A stretch of 64,000 nt of DNA. Source: Coprococcus eutactus (GTDB lineage Bacteria > Bacillota > Clostridia > Lachnospirales > Lachnospiraceae). This document shows positions 50,001 to 59,463 of this stretch, piece by piece. Each line of letters begins with the position of its first letter. Position 1 is the first letter of the stretch. The notes under the pieces are model-generated. The model was given only the letters and a program-made list of their open reading frames with translations. It had not been told where the DNA came from and searched no databases. A program made the translations under genes and the position numbers. The stretch covers positions 1,658,001 through 1,722,000 of the forward strand of contig NZ_CP102278.1 of NCBI RefSeq assembly GCF_025149915.1, in the 5' to 3' direction.

Positions 50001-51067
50001 CTGTCCATCTCCTCCCCGTAGAATACCTTTCTAGGATCATCGCCGTCTGTGGCAGCTCTGAGTTCTGTTCTAATCTCGGCTCCCGCTTCATTTGCCGAGG
50101 TTCTTTTCCAGCTTTCAAGCATCTTATCACGTATGTCTTCAGCCGTTGACATATCTGTCATATACATAAGCACAACAAAATTGCCCTTTGACATTTCTGC
50201 AGTCACATGATTAGATTCCATGCAGCCCTTTATGAAATCCATTATCCCGAATATCTCATCTCTTGAAAAATAACGATCTCCCATCTGAACACTTATGAAC
50301 AAGAAAGTAATCGGATAAAGCTCCGGATCTGTCGATTTTGAGAGCAGAGAGTCCACAACCTCCATATCGTAATATCTACCTGATCTTTTATCTGCAGGCT
50401 CAATATCCTTCTGTCTTAACTCTTCCTCATAGCTTTCTGTAAGTCTCTCATATTCATCGAATTTCTCATTTCTCGCTGTAAGTTCATCTTCTAATCTTTG
50501 AACCTTTCTGCCCATATGCCCTATCCTGCCGGCATATTCTATCACCATGCCGCCAAGAACAAGGAAGGCTGCTATCACAGCTATTACGATATAGAATTCA
50601 AAATCATTCACTCCGTACGACGAAAGCACATATGACCTGTCAGCATATATCCCGACAACGTAACCAGATCCGGCAATAGCAACCGTACTGACTATTCCCT
50701 TCTGTTCGCTCATATATTCATCCAGCCCAGATGCAGTCATGTTAGACAGTTCCGCCGTGGTTGCCGTATCCTTGATAAATATGATATCATCCGCTTTTAT
50801 AAGGAACGCCCATTTCGAACCGGATATATCAACTACTTCATTGATGACTGACTCCATATCTTTCTCACCCAAGCCTTCCAGTCTCTCAGCCAGAATAGAT
50901 ACCATCTGCGACTGGTAGTCCTTATATGCTGCAAGAATATTGTCTCTATTGGTCTTCATGTGATAACCATAGTATATGGTTTCCAGAGCTATCATAAACA
51001 GAACAACAGCACAAGCTGCCACTACTCTTCCTCTATATGACTTATTCTTTTCAGCTTTCCTGCTCAT
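49997..51067 (-). CDS. Membrane sensor protein with degenerate GGDEF domain
   Basis: 356 residues. Two transmembrane helices (about residues 13-32 and 158-180) enclose an extracytoplasmic domain of ~125 residues. A coiled coil (RKVQRLEDELTARNEKFDEY) follows, then a C-terminal domain with the fold pattern of GGDEF proteins (ITFLFISVQMGDRYFSRDEI). Where a diguanylate cyclase has GGDEF this one reads EMSKGNFVVLM, so it cannot be an active cyclase by the known mechanism. It may bind a ligand or act as a scaffold in the XrtG locus. It overlaps the glycosyltransferase gene by 17 bases. Confidence 0.7.
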   Translation of the reverse strand: MSRKAEKNKSYRGRVVAACAVVLFMIALETIYYGYHMKTNRDNILAAYKDYQSQMVSILAERLEGLGEKDMESVINEVVDISGSKWAFLIKADDIIFIKDTATTAELSNMTASGLDEYMSEQKGIVSTVAIAGSGYVVGIYADRSYVLSSYGVNDFEFYIVIAVIAAFLVLGGMVIEYAGRIGHMGRKVQRLEDELTARNEKFDEYERLTESYEEELRQKDIEPADKRSGRYYDMEVVDSLLSKSTDPELYPITFLFISVQMGDRYFSRDEIFGIMDFIKGCMESNHVTAEMSKGNFVVLMYMTDMSTAEDIRDKMLESWKRTSANEAGAEIRTELRAATDGDDPRKVFYGEEMDR

Positions 51068-52436
51068 GACATTTTCTCCTTCCTGTCACCTTGTACACCA
51101 ATCTTCCAAGCCAGCGGAAGTCATGCTTTATGATGCTCCACGCCGTCTGTCTCTCCTCGCTGAAATTTTGCATTTTCCAGCTTCCCCTGGACTTCATGGA
51201 GTTGATTATTCCTGCAAATCTGAACCAGAACACGACAAAGTTGTACAGAGGAAGCAGGAATACAAGATACCATTTTCTCATGTAATATCTTCTGAGCTGT
51301 TTAAACGGACTCAGGAAAAGACTTATACATATATATAGCAGTGTTGTGGTAAACACATACAAAAAATACATGATTATGACCGAATCTATGATGAGCGTAA
51401 ACGGATAATCCTGAAATATACCAAGGCATATCAGCGCAAAGTACCATATCATACGTGGGAATGCAAATGTATGATCGAACATAATCAATCTCACAATGAA
51501 GTCAGAGAAGAATCCGCGCACGGCGTTCATCCTGTTCTTCATGAACATGTGGACAACCTCTATCTCACCCCTCTGCCATCTCTGTCTCTGTATATATAGT
51601 CTATTCATATCTTCTATCGGATCAACATAGAATATAGCTTCACTGCACAGTGCTACCTTATCTCCGAGCACATCCCTTATCTGAAACGTTACATGCGTAT
51701 CCTCGCACACGGTATCCGTGTTGTACATATTTGTCTTCATGATGGTCGAACGTCTGAATGCTGAGAAAGCACCTGACAAAGTGAATATATTGTTGAACTC
51801 CGACTGGAAATTCCTACCAGCAAGAAACGCCTGACAGTATTCAAAGAACTCCAGTTTTCTAAGCAGTCTGAGCCCAAATCTGTCAGTATCATCGACCATT
51901 TCAGGGTTGGTCATGATCGTTCCGGTCATGCAGTCGATGTCAGGATTTCTCTCGAATTTGGTCACCATATTCCTGATGGCATCCCTCTGAAGCACACCAT
52001 CGCTGTCTATGTGTATGATATATTTGCCATAGCTGTTGAAAAGTCCCAGATTGAGAGCCTTTGATTTTCCCTGCCTTGAATTTACCCAGTTCATTGTAAG
52101 ATCAGGAAATTCCTCCTGACATTTGCAGAATACGTCAAAGCTCCTGTCCGTGCTCATATTATTTACAACAAGTATATATATCTTGCTGTTTGGATAGCTT
52201 GACGCATCTATGGAGCTTATACATCTGTGAAGGCTGTGCTCCTGATTGTATACAGGTATGATAAGTGTTATCTCCGGTGAGAAGTTGATCACCTTCTCCT
52301 TCCTTGACACAAGCTTCTTCTTTATCAGTATGAAGAAATTGCATATAGTCGGTATGATCTCCATAACGATCGGTATGATGACCCATGCCGCCCAGAAAAG
52401 TATGGAGCTATGAAAGATCTGTGTTATCAGTGTCAT
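51051..52436 (-). CDS. Glycosyltransferase family 2, XrtG-associated
   Basis: 461 residues. An N-terminal membrane helix, then the GT-A domain: TLIIPVYNQEHSLHRCISSI, the DxD-type IIHIDSDGVLQRDAI, the acceptor-site CEDTHVTFQIRD and QRQRWQRGEIEVVHMF (QxxRW), followed by three or four C-terminal helices. The layout is that of processive, membrane-embedded family 2 enzymes. It matches the glycosyltransferase type (TIGR03111) that accompanies exosortase XrtG in Firmicutes. The nearby Ser/Thr-rich Firmicu-CTERM protein is the obvious candidate acceptor (inference). Confidence 0.88.
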   Translation of the reverse strand: MTLITQIFHSSILFWAAWVIIPIVMEIIPTICNFFILIKKKLVSRKEKVINFSPEITLIIPVYNQEHSLHRCISSIDASSYPNSKIYILVVNNMSTDRSFDVFCKCQEEFPDLTMNWVNSRQGKSKALNLGLFNSYGKYIIHIDSDGVLQRDAIRNMVTKFERNPDIDCMTGTIMTNPEMVDDTDRFGLRLLRKLEFFEYCQAFLAGRNFQSEFNNIFTLSGAFSAFRRSTIMKTNMYNTDTVCEDTHVTFQIRDVLGDKVALCSEAIFYVDPIEDMNRLYIQRQRWQRGEIEVVHMFMKNRMNAVRGFFSDFIVRLIMFDHTFAFPRMIWYFALICLGIFQDYPFTLIIDSVIIMYFLYVFTTTLLYICISLFLSPFKQLRRYYMRKWYLVFLLPLYNFVVFWFRFAGIINSMKSRGSWKMQNFSEERQTAWSIIKHDFRWLGRLVYKVTGRRKCHEQES

Positions 52437-53016
52437 ATCTGAAACCTCCTACCTTCTGTCTGATGATCTGAGCCTTTGTGAACACGAAGAAATACAAAAG
52501 CACAGTACATGCATAGAATACCAGACGTCCTATTATGCTGTGTGCAACGAAGTACGAACCGCCGCCAAACACATGAACAATGAGACATATGGTGAATATC
52601 CTGAGTACATTTGCCGCAAATATCAGGGCTGGTCCAACTATGCTGAGTACCACCTTTTCATATGTGTGGTACATAGGGAAAAACCACAAAAGCGACAGGA
52701 ATGCCAGCATCTCCACTATTCCTGAGCACTCATAATCTATATACATTGACAGGTTGGCATCACCAGTCGATATGAACACTATGTTCTTGTTGAAGTATCC
52801 CTCATATATGCCTGTCATATCTCCGAACATGCCGGCAACCGCAGACACGCTCTTCTGGAGAGGTGCAAGAACGACCGGTTCAATCTTGATGAGCATAAAT
52901 ACAAAAAGGCCTATGCTTCCGGTTATAAAATACCAGAAATCCAGCTTTCCACGTTTCAGTACGGTCAATATATATATCCACAAAACCAGTACTATAACAA
53001 AAAACATATTCATCAT
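52408..53016 (-). CDS. xrtG: Exosortase XrtG
   Basis: 202 residues, six or more hydrophobic helices. The exosortase catalytic residues are visible: Cys in YIDYECSGIVEMLAFLSL, Arg in FAANVLRIFTI and His in YFVAHSIIGRLVFYA. Exosortases are thought to cleave C-terminal sorting signals at the membrane. I chose the ATG nine bases after AGGAGG; an upstream in-frame ATG has no ribosome site. The downstream overlap with the glycosyltransferase and the upstream Firmicu-CTERM gene identify the XrtG subtype. Confidence 0.88.
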   Translation of the reverse strand: MMNMFFVIVLVLWIYILTVLKRGKLDFWYFITGSIGLFVFMLIKIEPVVLAPLQKSVSAVAGMFGDMTGIYEGYFNKNIVFISTGDANLSMYIDYECSGIVEMLAFLSLLWFFPMYHTYEKVVLSIVGPALIFAANVLRIFTICLIVHVFGGGSYFVAHSIIGRLVFYACTVLLYFFVFTKAQIIRQKVGGFRYDTDNTDLS

Positions 53017-53069
53017 CGGCGTGCACCTCCTCTCATTCATATTCACACCCTGCTATAACCTTCAGCAGT

Positions 53070-54425
53070 TTATATTCTCTTTCTTCTATATACTATTACT
53101 CCGCCTATGGCCATGAGCAAGGCTATAGCAGCACCAGCCCAAGGACCTGTAGGTGTTCCGGTTATTGTAACACCCTCCGTACCTATATTAGGGTTTGATA
53201 CAGTGATTGTTGCCCCCTGATCCAGCTTTATGCCAAGATAGTCTGCCAGTTTGTCAAGTGATATGGAGAACTCTATCTCATCACCCTTGCCCATTTCTGT
53301 GTGTGCTGCATCATATACTGTGAATGCCACATCTCCATCCACATCATTGTAGTAGCCTGCAAACACGCCAAAATTCCTGTATACTCCTGCTCCAAAGCCA
53401 TTAGTCTGACCACCCCAGTTTATGGACCCGTCGGAATTCACAGGTAGTACATTGAGCACACATGACTTTCCATCCACTGTTATATTCCACAGATGGAACT
53501 GCATCTGGGATGTATACAGATCGTTCATGGAAAAGTGTACATACAGTCTTCCATTCTCCACTGCAAGCTGTCCCTTGTGAACTGAGTAACCATTGTTACT
53601 GTTGTAAGTTATATCCGCTGACGGATACTGACTCCACTCACCATAATACCCATCGATCACAAGTCCGGATGTGACAGGTCCTGTGATCTCCTCAGTTGTT
53701 CCCGTCTCTGTTGTGGCTTTCTCCGTTGTCTGTTCTGTAGTGCTGCCTTCAGTTGTTATCTGTTCTGTAGTGCTCTCTGATGCCTGCTCTGTTGTCACTG
53801 TGGTATCCTCAGTCGCATCTTCGGTCGTAGTCTCTTCTGTGCTGTTCTCTGTAGCCTCTGTGGTTGACTCACTCTCAGCCTCCGTAGTTGTCTCGCTTCC
53901 GGCCTCCGTGGTCGCCTCTGAGGATGAACTACCATCTGCTATATCAAGCCCGGCCGTATTGCCATTCCAGCCTATTGTTATATTCCGTACATCCGTTCCA
54001 TATGTGCTGACTGGCACCTTTGCACTCCAGGACATATCCGCATATCCCCAGCCAGATGACGATGCGCCGGCATTTGTCGTATAACCAGCAGCGCCGTCGA
54101 TTGCCTGATACCATGCATTTAACACGTTAAATGATGAACCATCGCCATTGTTGCCTGTGTTTATAACTAACTTGGATAATGCCCCCGGAGCTGTCTGTCC
54201 ATTTACGGATACATCAAATGTCTGCTGAATGTAATTAGTCCATGAACCATTATATTCCAGATAGATGTACTCGCCATCCGTTGTCACTTCTATGCTTCCA
54301 CCATTTCCATCGGAGAGTGTCTGCGCCTGACTTCCAAATATGGAAATACCTGAAAAGATGATCACCATGCATACCGCAGTTATAATCCCTGTAAGTCTCT
54401 TGATTTTAGTTCTTCTGTTCTTCAT
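53070..54425 (-). CDS. Firmicu-CTERM protein, presumed XrtG substrate
   Basis: 451 residues. Signal peptide (KIKRLTGIITAVCMVIIFSG...), then a beta-rich domain (EYIYLEYNGSWTNYIQQTFD; NITIGWNGNTAG), a stalk of ~95 residues almost wholly Ser, Thr and Glu (STTEATENSTEETTTED), and a second beta-sandwich-like domain (LVIDGYYGEWSQYPSADITY; LAVENGRLYVHFSMNDLYTS). The C-terminus GTPTGPWAGAAIALLMAIGG followed by VIVYRRKRI is a sorting signal of the Firmicu-CTERM type: a Gly/Pro/Trp motif, a hydrophobic helix and basic residues. The stalk is a likely glycosylation target (inference). Confidence 0.85.
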   Translation of the reverse strand: MKNRRTKIKRLTGIITAVCMVIIFSGISIFGSQAQTLSDGNGGSIEVTTDGEYIYLEYNGSWTNYIQQTFDVSVNGQTAPGALSKLVINTGNNGDGSSFNVLNAWYQAIDGAAGYTTNAGASSSGWGYADMSWSAKVPVSTYGTDVRNITIGWNGNTAGLDIADGSSSSEATTEAGSETTTEAESESTTEATENSTEETTTEDATEDTTVTTEQASESTTEQITTEGSTTEQTTEKATTETGTTEEITGPVTSGLVIDGYYGEWSQYPSADITYNSNNGYSVHKGQLAVENGRLYVHFSMNDLYTSQMQFHLWNITVDGKSCVLNVLPVNSDGSINWGGQTNGFGAGVYRNFGVFAGYYNDVDGDVAFTVYDAAHTEMGKGDEIEFSISLDKLADYLGIKLDQGATITVSNPNIGTEGVTITGTPTGPWAGAAIALLMAIGGVIVYRRKRI

Positions 54426-54453
54426 ATAATCACGCCTTTTCTTGTAGTAAAAT

Positions 54454-54915
54454 CTATTGAGAATTGTTTACTCCTGTCATACTCTCAAGTCTCAGTATGT
54501 CATCAAATATCTTTTGATAGTTTCTATTGCTAGTATCCATATTCATGGTAGGCAGCAGCAGTCTGTCCGACACTTGATACACGCAAAGAGGATTTTCAGA
54601 TATATCCAGCTGATAAAGTTCCATTCCAATCTTCTCAAGCCTGCGTTTAAGTTCTTCATAGAAATGATCGCCCAATGTCTCAAGCGTGTTCTCACATTTC
54701 TGAAACTCAGGAAGCTCATTCAAATACTTGCCTCTGTACTGGTCAACAAACGCTGAAACTATCGCCTCAAGTTTGAAGAAAGGTATATCCTCACTCTTAT
54801 CCTTCATGCCTATATATGTGACTAACGTAAACGAATGACCATGCATATTCTCCCTGTCACCATTAAAACTGTGTCTGGCGTTGAAGTAAGATCTATATAT
54901 GTAATAGTTAAACAA
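54454..54915 (-). CDS. 6-pyruvoyl-tetrahydropterin synthase-like protein, XrtG-associated (copy 1)
   Basis: 153 residues from a TTG seven bases after GGAGG. RSYFNARHSFNGDRENMHGH supplies the three histidines of the zinc site in a more typical HGH form than copy 2. ECENTLETLGDHFYEEL-like text (KCENTLETLGDHFYEELKRR) matches the later family block. The usual catalytic Cys of QueD is not evident. It is the first gene of the operon, directly behind the promoter at 54.98-55.01 kb, and 28 bases before the Firmicu-CTERM gene. Confidence 0.8.
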   Translation of the reverse strand: MFNYYIYRSYFNARHSFNGDRENMHGHSFTLVTYIGMKDKSEDIPFFKLEAIVSAFVDQYRGKYLNELPEFQKCENTLETLGDHFYEELKRRLEKIGMELYQLDISENPLCVYQVSDRLLLPTMNMDTSNRNYQKIFDDILRLESMTGVNNSQ

Positions 54916-54978
54916 CCAGCCACCTCCTTGCTTTATATGCCAGATTACGACACGATAAACCTATTCTTGTCATTCTAG

Positions 54979-55007
54979 ATTATAGATACCTAATTGTGAT
55001 ATATCAA
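54979..55007 (-). promoter_or_regulatory. Promoter of the XrtG operon
   Basis: On the minus strand TTGATA, 17-base spacer, TATAAT, ~65 bases before the first start codon. The rest of the 54916-55282 gap is A/T-rich with short repeats of GTGACT and a terminator near its right end. Confidence 0.75.
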
Positions 55008-55163
55008 TGATGAAAAATCGCCAAAATTATGGCTATTTTATGAACATATTGTGACTTTATGTATAACAAGGGCATTTCAACCGATTGCGCTATTCATATT
55101 TTATTACTTATTTGATCGTTATTGATTGTATAATCACAAAATCAGTCAAATAGTCACAATATG

Positions 55164-55215
55164 AATGTTCAAAAAAAGATCTCATCCACATGAATGAGAT
55201 CTTTTTTTGAACATT
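55164..55215. terminator. Bidirectional terminator between aminotransferase and XrtG operon
   Basis: AATGTTCAAAAAAAGATCTC pairs perfectly with its complement after a short loop, giving a T7 run on either strand. It lies ~70 bases beyond the aminotransferase stop and would shield the XrtG promoter from read-through. Confidence 0.9.
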
Positions 55216-55282
55216 ATTACTTTTTTTAATAGTATTTCTTTAATTGATATAGCCCGCGGAGCCGTTGCTCCGAAGTTGCCTT

Positions 55283-56566
55283 TTACACCTCAAGCAGTTT
55301 CTGAACACTTACAAGCTTTACACAGAGAACAAATATCTCTGTTGCCTGCTGCATCTCCTCCGGTGTAGGGAATGAAGGTGCGATTCTGATGTTGCTGTCC
55401 TTTGGATCGTTGTGGTATGGGAATGTTGCTCCTGCGCCTGTGAGGATAACTCCTGCCTCCTTGCACTTTGCAACTATCGCCTTTGCACAACCTTCCATAG
55501 CGTCAAATGATATGAAATATCCGCCGAGAGGCTTGATCCATGAACCAATTCCAAGTCCATCAAGCTCCTTCTCAAGAACTTTGAGAGTTGTTTCAAACTT
55601 TGGTCTCATGAAATCAGCATGCTTCTTCATATGCTCCTTGAGTCCATCAAGGTTCTTGAAGTATCTTGCATGTCTGAGCTGATTTACCTTATCGTTTCCT
55701 ATGGTCTGTATTGTGTAATGCTTCTTGGCATCCTCAAGATTTGCATGTGATGTAGCCATAGCTGAAACTCCTGAGCCAGGGAAACTTACCTTTGATGTTG
55801 ACGCAAACTCAAATACCATATCCGGATTGCCAGCCTTTTCGCACTCTCCGATGATATCAAGTATCTCTACCTGATTGTCCTCATACAGATGATGGATGAC
55901 ATATGCATTGTCCCAGAAGATTCTGAAGTCCTTAGCCGCAGGCTTAAGATTTGCAAATCTTCTTACTGTCTCATCGCTGTAGCAGATTCCCTGTGGGTTT
56001 GAGTACTTTGGCACGCACCATATACCCTTTACTGTTGGATCTGAATTTACAAGTTCTTCAACCATATCCATGTCTGGACCTGTCTCTGACATAGGTATGT
56101 TGATCATCTCTATTCCAAAATGCTCTGTGATAGCAAAATGTCTATCATATCCTGGAACAGGACAGAGGAACTTCACCTTATCAAGCTTGCACCAAGGTGT
56201 CTCTCCCATTATTCCATGTGTATATGCTCTTGATACAGTGTCAAACATAAGAGTAAGACTTGCGTTACCACCGATGAAGATATGATCCTCAGTAGTTCCC
56301 ATCATCTCTGCCATAAGTCTCTTGACTTCTGGAATTCCATCAAGGCACCCATAGTTTCTGCAGTCTATGCCACACTCTGACTTCATATCAGAATCACTGT
56401 TGATAACATCCATAAGACCAACAGATACTCCAAGCTGGGTTGGTGATGGCTTACCTCTTGACATATCAAGGTTCAGGCCAAGAGCCTTCTTCTCCTCATA
56501 TGCCGCAAGCAGCTGCTCTCTAAGTTCCATTAACTCTTCTTTTGATAATTCACTGTACGCTTTCAT
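55283..56566 (-). CDS. Aspartate aminotransferase, subgroup 1c (PF12897-like)
   Basis: 427 residues. LNLDMSRGKPSPTQL at the N-terminus, IFIGGNASLTLMFDTVSRAY for the PLP phosphate region, FRIFWDNAYVIHHLY with the Asp contacting the pyridine ring, and STSKVSFPGSGVSAM with the PLP-binding lysine. This set of motifs is typical of the 'alanine/aspartate aminotransferase MocR-like' PF12897 group, which is distinct from ordinary AspC. It likely converts aspartate and 2-oxoglutarate to oxaloacetate and glutamate. Monocistronic, with a strong terminator. Confidence 0.88.
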   Translation of the reverse strand: MKAYSELSKEELMELREQLLAAYEEKKALGLNLDMSRGKPSPTQLGVSVGLMDVINSDSDMKSECGIDCRNYGCLDGIPEVKRLMAEMMGTTEDHIFIGGNASLTLMFDTVSRAYTHGIMGETPWCKLDKVKFLCPVPGYDRHFAITEHFGIEMINIPMSETGPDMDMVEELVNSDPTVKGIWCVPKYSNPQGICYSDETVRRFANLKPAAKDFRIFWDNAYVIHHLYEDNQVEILDIIGECEKAGNPDMVFEFASTSKVSFPGSGVSAMATSHANLEDAKKHYTIQTIGNDKVNQLRHARYFKNLDGLKEHMKKHADFMRPKFETTLKVLEKELDGLGIGSWIKPLGGYFISFDAMEGCAKAIVAKCKEAGVILTGAGATFPYHNDPKDSNIRIAPSFPTPEEMQQATEIFVLCVKLVSVQKLLEV

Positions 56567-56877
56567 AAAAGTCTCCCTTGCTACCTAACAATGTTATAGT
56601 TATATGTCCAGGTTGCACGTCAAAATATTCTACATTAAATAGACTATCCTAACGTTCAACCCTTGTATCATATAATTTATTTCTCCGGTTGTCTAGACCT
56701 TAATCGCATAAGTTTGCAGTATTTCGCAAATTTTGGTTGAAAAATCTAAGTTTAATCACTGTATTCGACTATATTTTCGTCAAAATTTCATATTTAACTT
56801 TTTATTTTCAAGTTAGCTGACATTGAAAGATGCTGCAGTGTTCTTTTGGGGTCGGCTTAAATATATGGCTCTATTGG
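56567..56877. other. Intergenic region without recognised features
   Basis: About 310 A/T-rich bases between the aminotransferase start and the AIM24 gene end. It must hold the aminotransferase promoter, but no convincing hexamer pair, stem-loop or small gene stood out. Confidence 0.5.
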
Positions 56878-57555
56878 TTATTTAGATGGTATCATGGATG
56901 CTATCTCAGCGGCAAGCTGCGATTTTGGCATGGTCTGAAGTGTTATTCTGCCAGGGCCTGTTACCACTGTATTGAAGAATCCCTCTCCTCCAAAGAACAT
57001 ATTCATGGCACCACCCTTTACTGTCTCTGCGTTCAAGGAACATGTTGCATCCATCATTGCAAGATAACCTGTGTCAATGACCATCTGCTGTCCCGGTGCA
57101 AGCATGTAATCCACAACAGAACCATCGATTTCAATGAACACTATTCCCTGACCTGTAATCCTCTGCATAATAAATCCCTCACCTCCGAAGAACCCACCGG
57201 CTATCTTCTTTTGAAAAGCTATCTCCAGATTGATTCCCGGTGTCGACGCAAGGTATGCTGACTTCTGACAAATGATCTCCTTGCCAGGTCCTATCTCAAC
57301 CGCCATTATATTCCCCACAAAGCTTGAACCGAATGCTATCAGTCCAGGTCCCCCCTGAGCCGTATATGTATTTCGGAACATCGATTCACCGGATATGGCC
57401 CTGGTGAACATCTTGCCTACTCCGCCACCTGATGTCTGCATCTGCATATTCGGAGACATCCATACCATTGCACCTTTTTCGCAGTTTATAGATTCCCCTG
57501 CCTCCAAAATGATTTCTACCACAGGCATCATGCCGCCTTTGATCTCGTATCTCAT
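56878..57555 (-). CDS. AIM24/TIGR00266 family protein
   Basis: 225 residues from the ATG seven bases after GGGAGG. A beta-rich protein made of Gly-rich repeats: VVEIILEAGESINCEKGAMV, GGPGLIAFGSSFVGNIMAVE, KIAGGFFGGEGFIMQRITGQ and MNMFFGGEGFFNTVVTGPGR. These are hallmarks of the AIM24 family, widespread in bacteria with no settled function. Soluble and cytoplasmic. Confidence 0.9.
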   Translation of the reverse strand: MRYEIKGGMMPVVEIILEAGESINCEKGAMVWMSPNMQMQTSGGGVGKMFTRAISGESMFRNTYTAQGGPGLIAFGSSFVGNIMAVEIGPGKEIICQKSAYLASTPGINLEIAFQKKIAGGFFGGEGFIMQRITGQGIVFIEIDGSVVDYMLAPGQQMVIDTGYLAMMDATCSLNAETVKGGAMNMFFGGEGFFNTVVTGPGRITLQTMPKSQLAAEIASMIPSK

Positions 57556-57801
57556 ATAATCTGACCTCCCTGTATTCTTCATATTTAAATATGAGTTTCA
57601 TTTTTTTAATGATACAAATGTATTATATAGTAAATACTATTCATATAACAATGTTTATTTATAAATCATGAATAAAAGCCTGTTTTTATTAGGCATCTCA
57701 CTTTTTCCCGCTTTTGGAACGAGTTTTTTCATATATTAATTGCTTTTTTTGAAACACAATGGTATATTTATTCAGATAAAATATGAAAGGAAGATGTAAA
57801 A

Positions 57802-58692
57802 ATGAAACTCAAAAACTTATTAGCAATTTCAATGTCAGCAGTTCTGGCTATGACAGCTCTTACTGCTTGTGGAAGCAAGGATGATTCTTCGGAGGCAGCT
57901 TCAGAGAGTGCTTCATCATCAAAGAAGACTGCAAAGGTCATAGAGATTGACCTTACAGACGAGCAGTATGCTTTCGGTGTTGATAAGGATCAGCCTGAGC
58001 TCTTAACACAGGTCAATGATTTCATCAAGTCAATGAACGAGGATGGATCATTTGAGGAGATCTGCAATCACTATTTCGGTGACGGCGAGCCAGTTGCCGT
58101 TGAGTCAGCAACACTCGATGCAAACAAGGATCAGCTTGTAGTTGCAACAAATGCTGCATTCGAGCCATTTGAGTATACAAAGGGTGAGAACTACTATGGT
58201 GTCGATATGGAGATAGCTAAGGCTCTCGCAGACAAGCTTGGCAAGGAGCTCGTTATCCAGAACATGGATTTCGATGCTGTATGTCTCTCAGTTGGTCAGC
58301 ACAAGTGTGATATCGCTATGGCAGGTCTTACTATAAAGCCAGACCGTGAGGAGTATGTAAGCTTCTCAGATTCATACTACAAGGCTTCTCAGAAGCTCAT
58401 CGTTACATCAGACAATACAGAGTTTGATGATTGCAAGACAGCTGATGATGTCAACAAGATTCTTCAGGCTAAAGGCTCAGACATGAAGATTGGTTTCCAG
58501 ACAGGTACTACCGGACAGTTCTACTGCGAGGGTGACGCAGACTGGGGATTCACAAAACTTGCTATGACTTCAACCGGCTACAAGAACGGTTCCCTTGCAG
58601 TTCAGGATCTTTTAAATGGTAACCTCAACTATGTTATCATCGATGCCGCTCCAGCAGCCAGCATCACTGCTGCTCTTAACGCAATGCAGTAA
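57802..58692 (+). CDS. Amino-acid ABC transporter binding lipoprotein, apparently circularly permuted
   Basis: 296 residues. A lipoprotein signal ends at Cys23 (TALTACGSK). After a Ser-rich linker comes LTDEQYAFGVDKDQPELLTQ...DGSFEEICNHYFGDG, which in normal SBP_bac_3 proteins is the extreme C-terminus. Only then does the normal N-terminal start appear (QLVVATNAAFEPFEYTKGEN), continuing through DIAMAGLTIKPDREEYVSFS to NLNYVIIDAAPAASITAALN, where the protein stops, short of the usual last ~45 residues. The order of segments is thus rotated. It starts an operon with a permease and an ATPase for polar amino acids. Confidence 0.88.
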   Translation: MKLKNLLAISMSAVLAMTALTACGSKDDSSEAASESASSSKKTAKVIEIDLTDEQYAFGVDKDQPELLTQVNDFIKSMNEDGSFEEICNHYFGDGEPVAVESATLDANKDQLVVATNAAFEPFEYTKGENYYGVDMEIAKALADKLGKELVIQNMDFDAVCLSVGQHKCDIAMAGLTIKPDREEYVSFSDSYYKASQKLIVTSDNTEFDDCKTADDVNKILQAKGSDMKIGFQTGTTGQFYCEGDADWGFTKLAMTSTGYKNGSLAVQDLLNGNLNYVIIDAAPAASITAALNAMQ

Positions 58693-58752
58693 ATTTTAAT
58701 TCGGATTTAGTAGTTTTAGTATTAACGCCAATTATGTTTGAAAGGATATTTC

Positions 58753-59463
58753 ATGGGAGACATTTCTACAAAAATACAAAAATTCATAGAAATATTCATC
58801 GACAACAACGGGTATGTTAAGGTAGTCGAGGGTCTGAAGAATACTGTGATAATAGCCATTGCCGGTCTTATCATCGGTATAATAATCGGTACCCTCATTG
58901 CTACCGTCAGGGTAATTCCAAAGTACAAGCGTCTGCCTAGAGTTCTGGATGCGATCTGCAGTGTATATGTAGGTTTCTTCCGTGGAACACCTATGGTTGT
59001 ACAGCTTCTTCTCTTCTACTATGTTCTTCTTCCTATAGTGGGAGGACACATGACAGGAGTTCAGGTGGCTATGCTTGTATTCGGACTCAACAGCGGTGCC
59101 TACATCTCAGAGATCATGCGTGGTGGTATACTCTCCGTTGATCCAGGTCAGATGGAAGGTGGACGTGCCATGGGACTCAGTTTTTCGACTACCATGCTCA
59201 AAATCGTTATACCTCAGGCAGTCAAGAATATTCTGCCAACCCTTGGAAATGAATTTATTTCTTTAATAAAGGAGACTTCAGTTGTAAGTTTTGTCGGAGC
59301 AACTGATCTCTACGTTGCATTCAACTACATCGGAAGTAACAGCTACGAATTCATGGTCCCTTATCTGGTCATGGCGCTTATCTACATCGTGATGGTGCTT
59401 CTCATCAGTCTGGGAATCAAATTAATGGAAAGGAGCCTGAGAAAGAGTGATAGACGTCATTAA
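58753..59463 (+). CDS. Amino-acid ABC transporter permease
   Basis: 236 residues from the ATG after AAAGGA. Five or so helices with the polar amino-acid transporter signature: [36 protein letters not shown] and the EAA loop [20 protein letters not shown]...[11 protein letters not shown]. HisM/GlnP type. Its 3' end overlaps the ATPase gene by 17 bases. Confidence 0.94.
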   Translation: MGDISTKIQKFIEIFIDNNGYVKVVEGLKNTVIIAIAGLIIGIIIGTLIATVRVIPKYKRLPRVLDAICSVYVGFFRGTPMVVQLLLFYYVLLPIVGGHMTGVQVAMLVFGLNSGAYISEIMRGGILSVDPGQMEGGRAMGLSFSTTMLKIVIPQAVKNILPTLGNEFISLIKETSVVSFVGATDLYVAFNYIGSNSYEFMVPYLVMALIYIVMVLLISLGIKLMERSLRKSDRRH

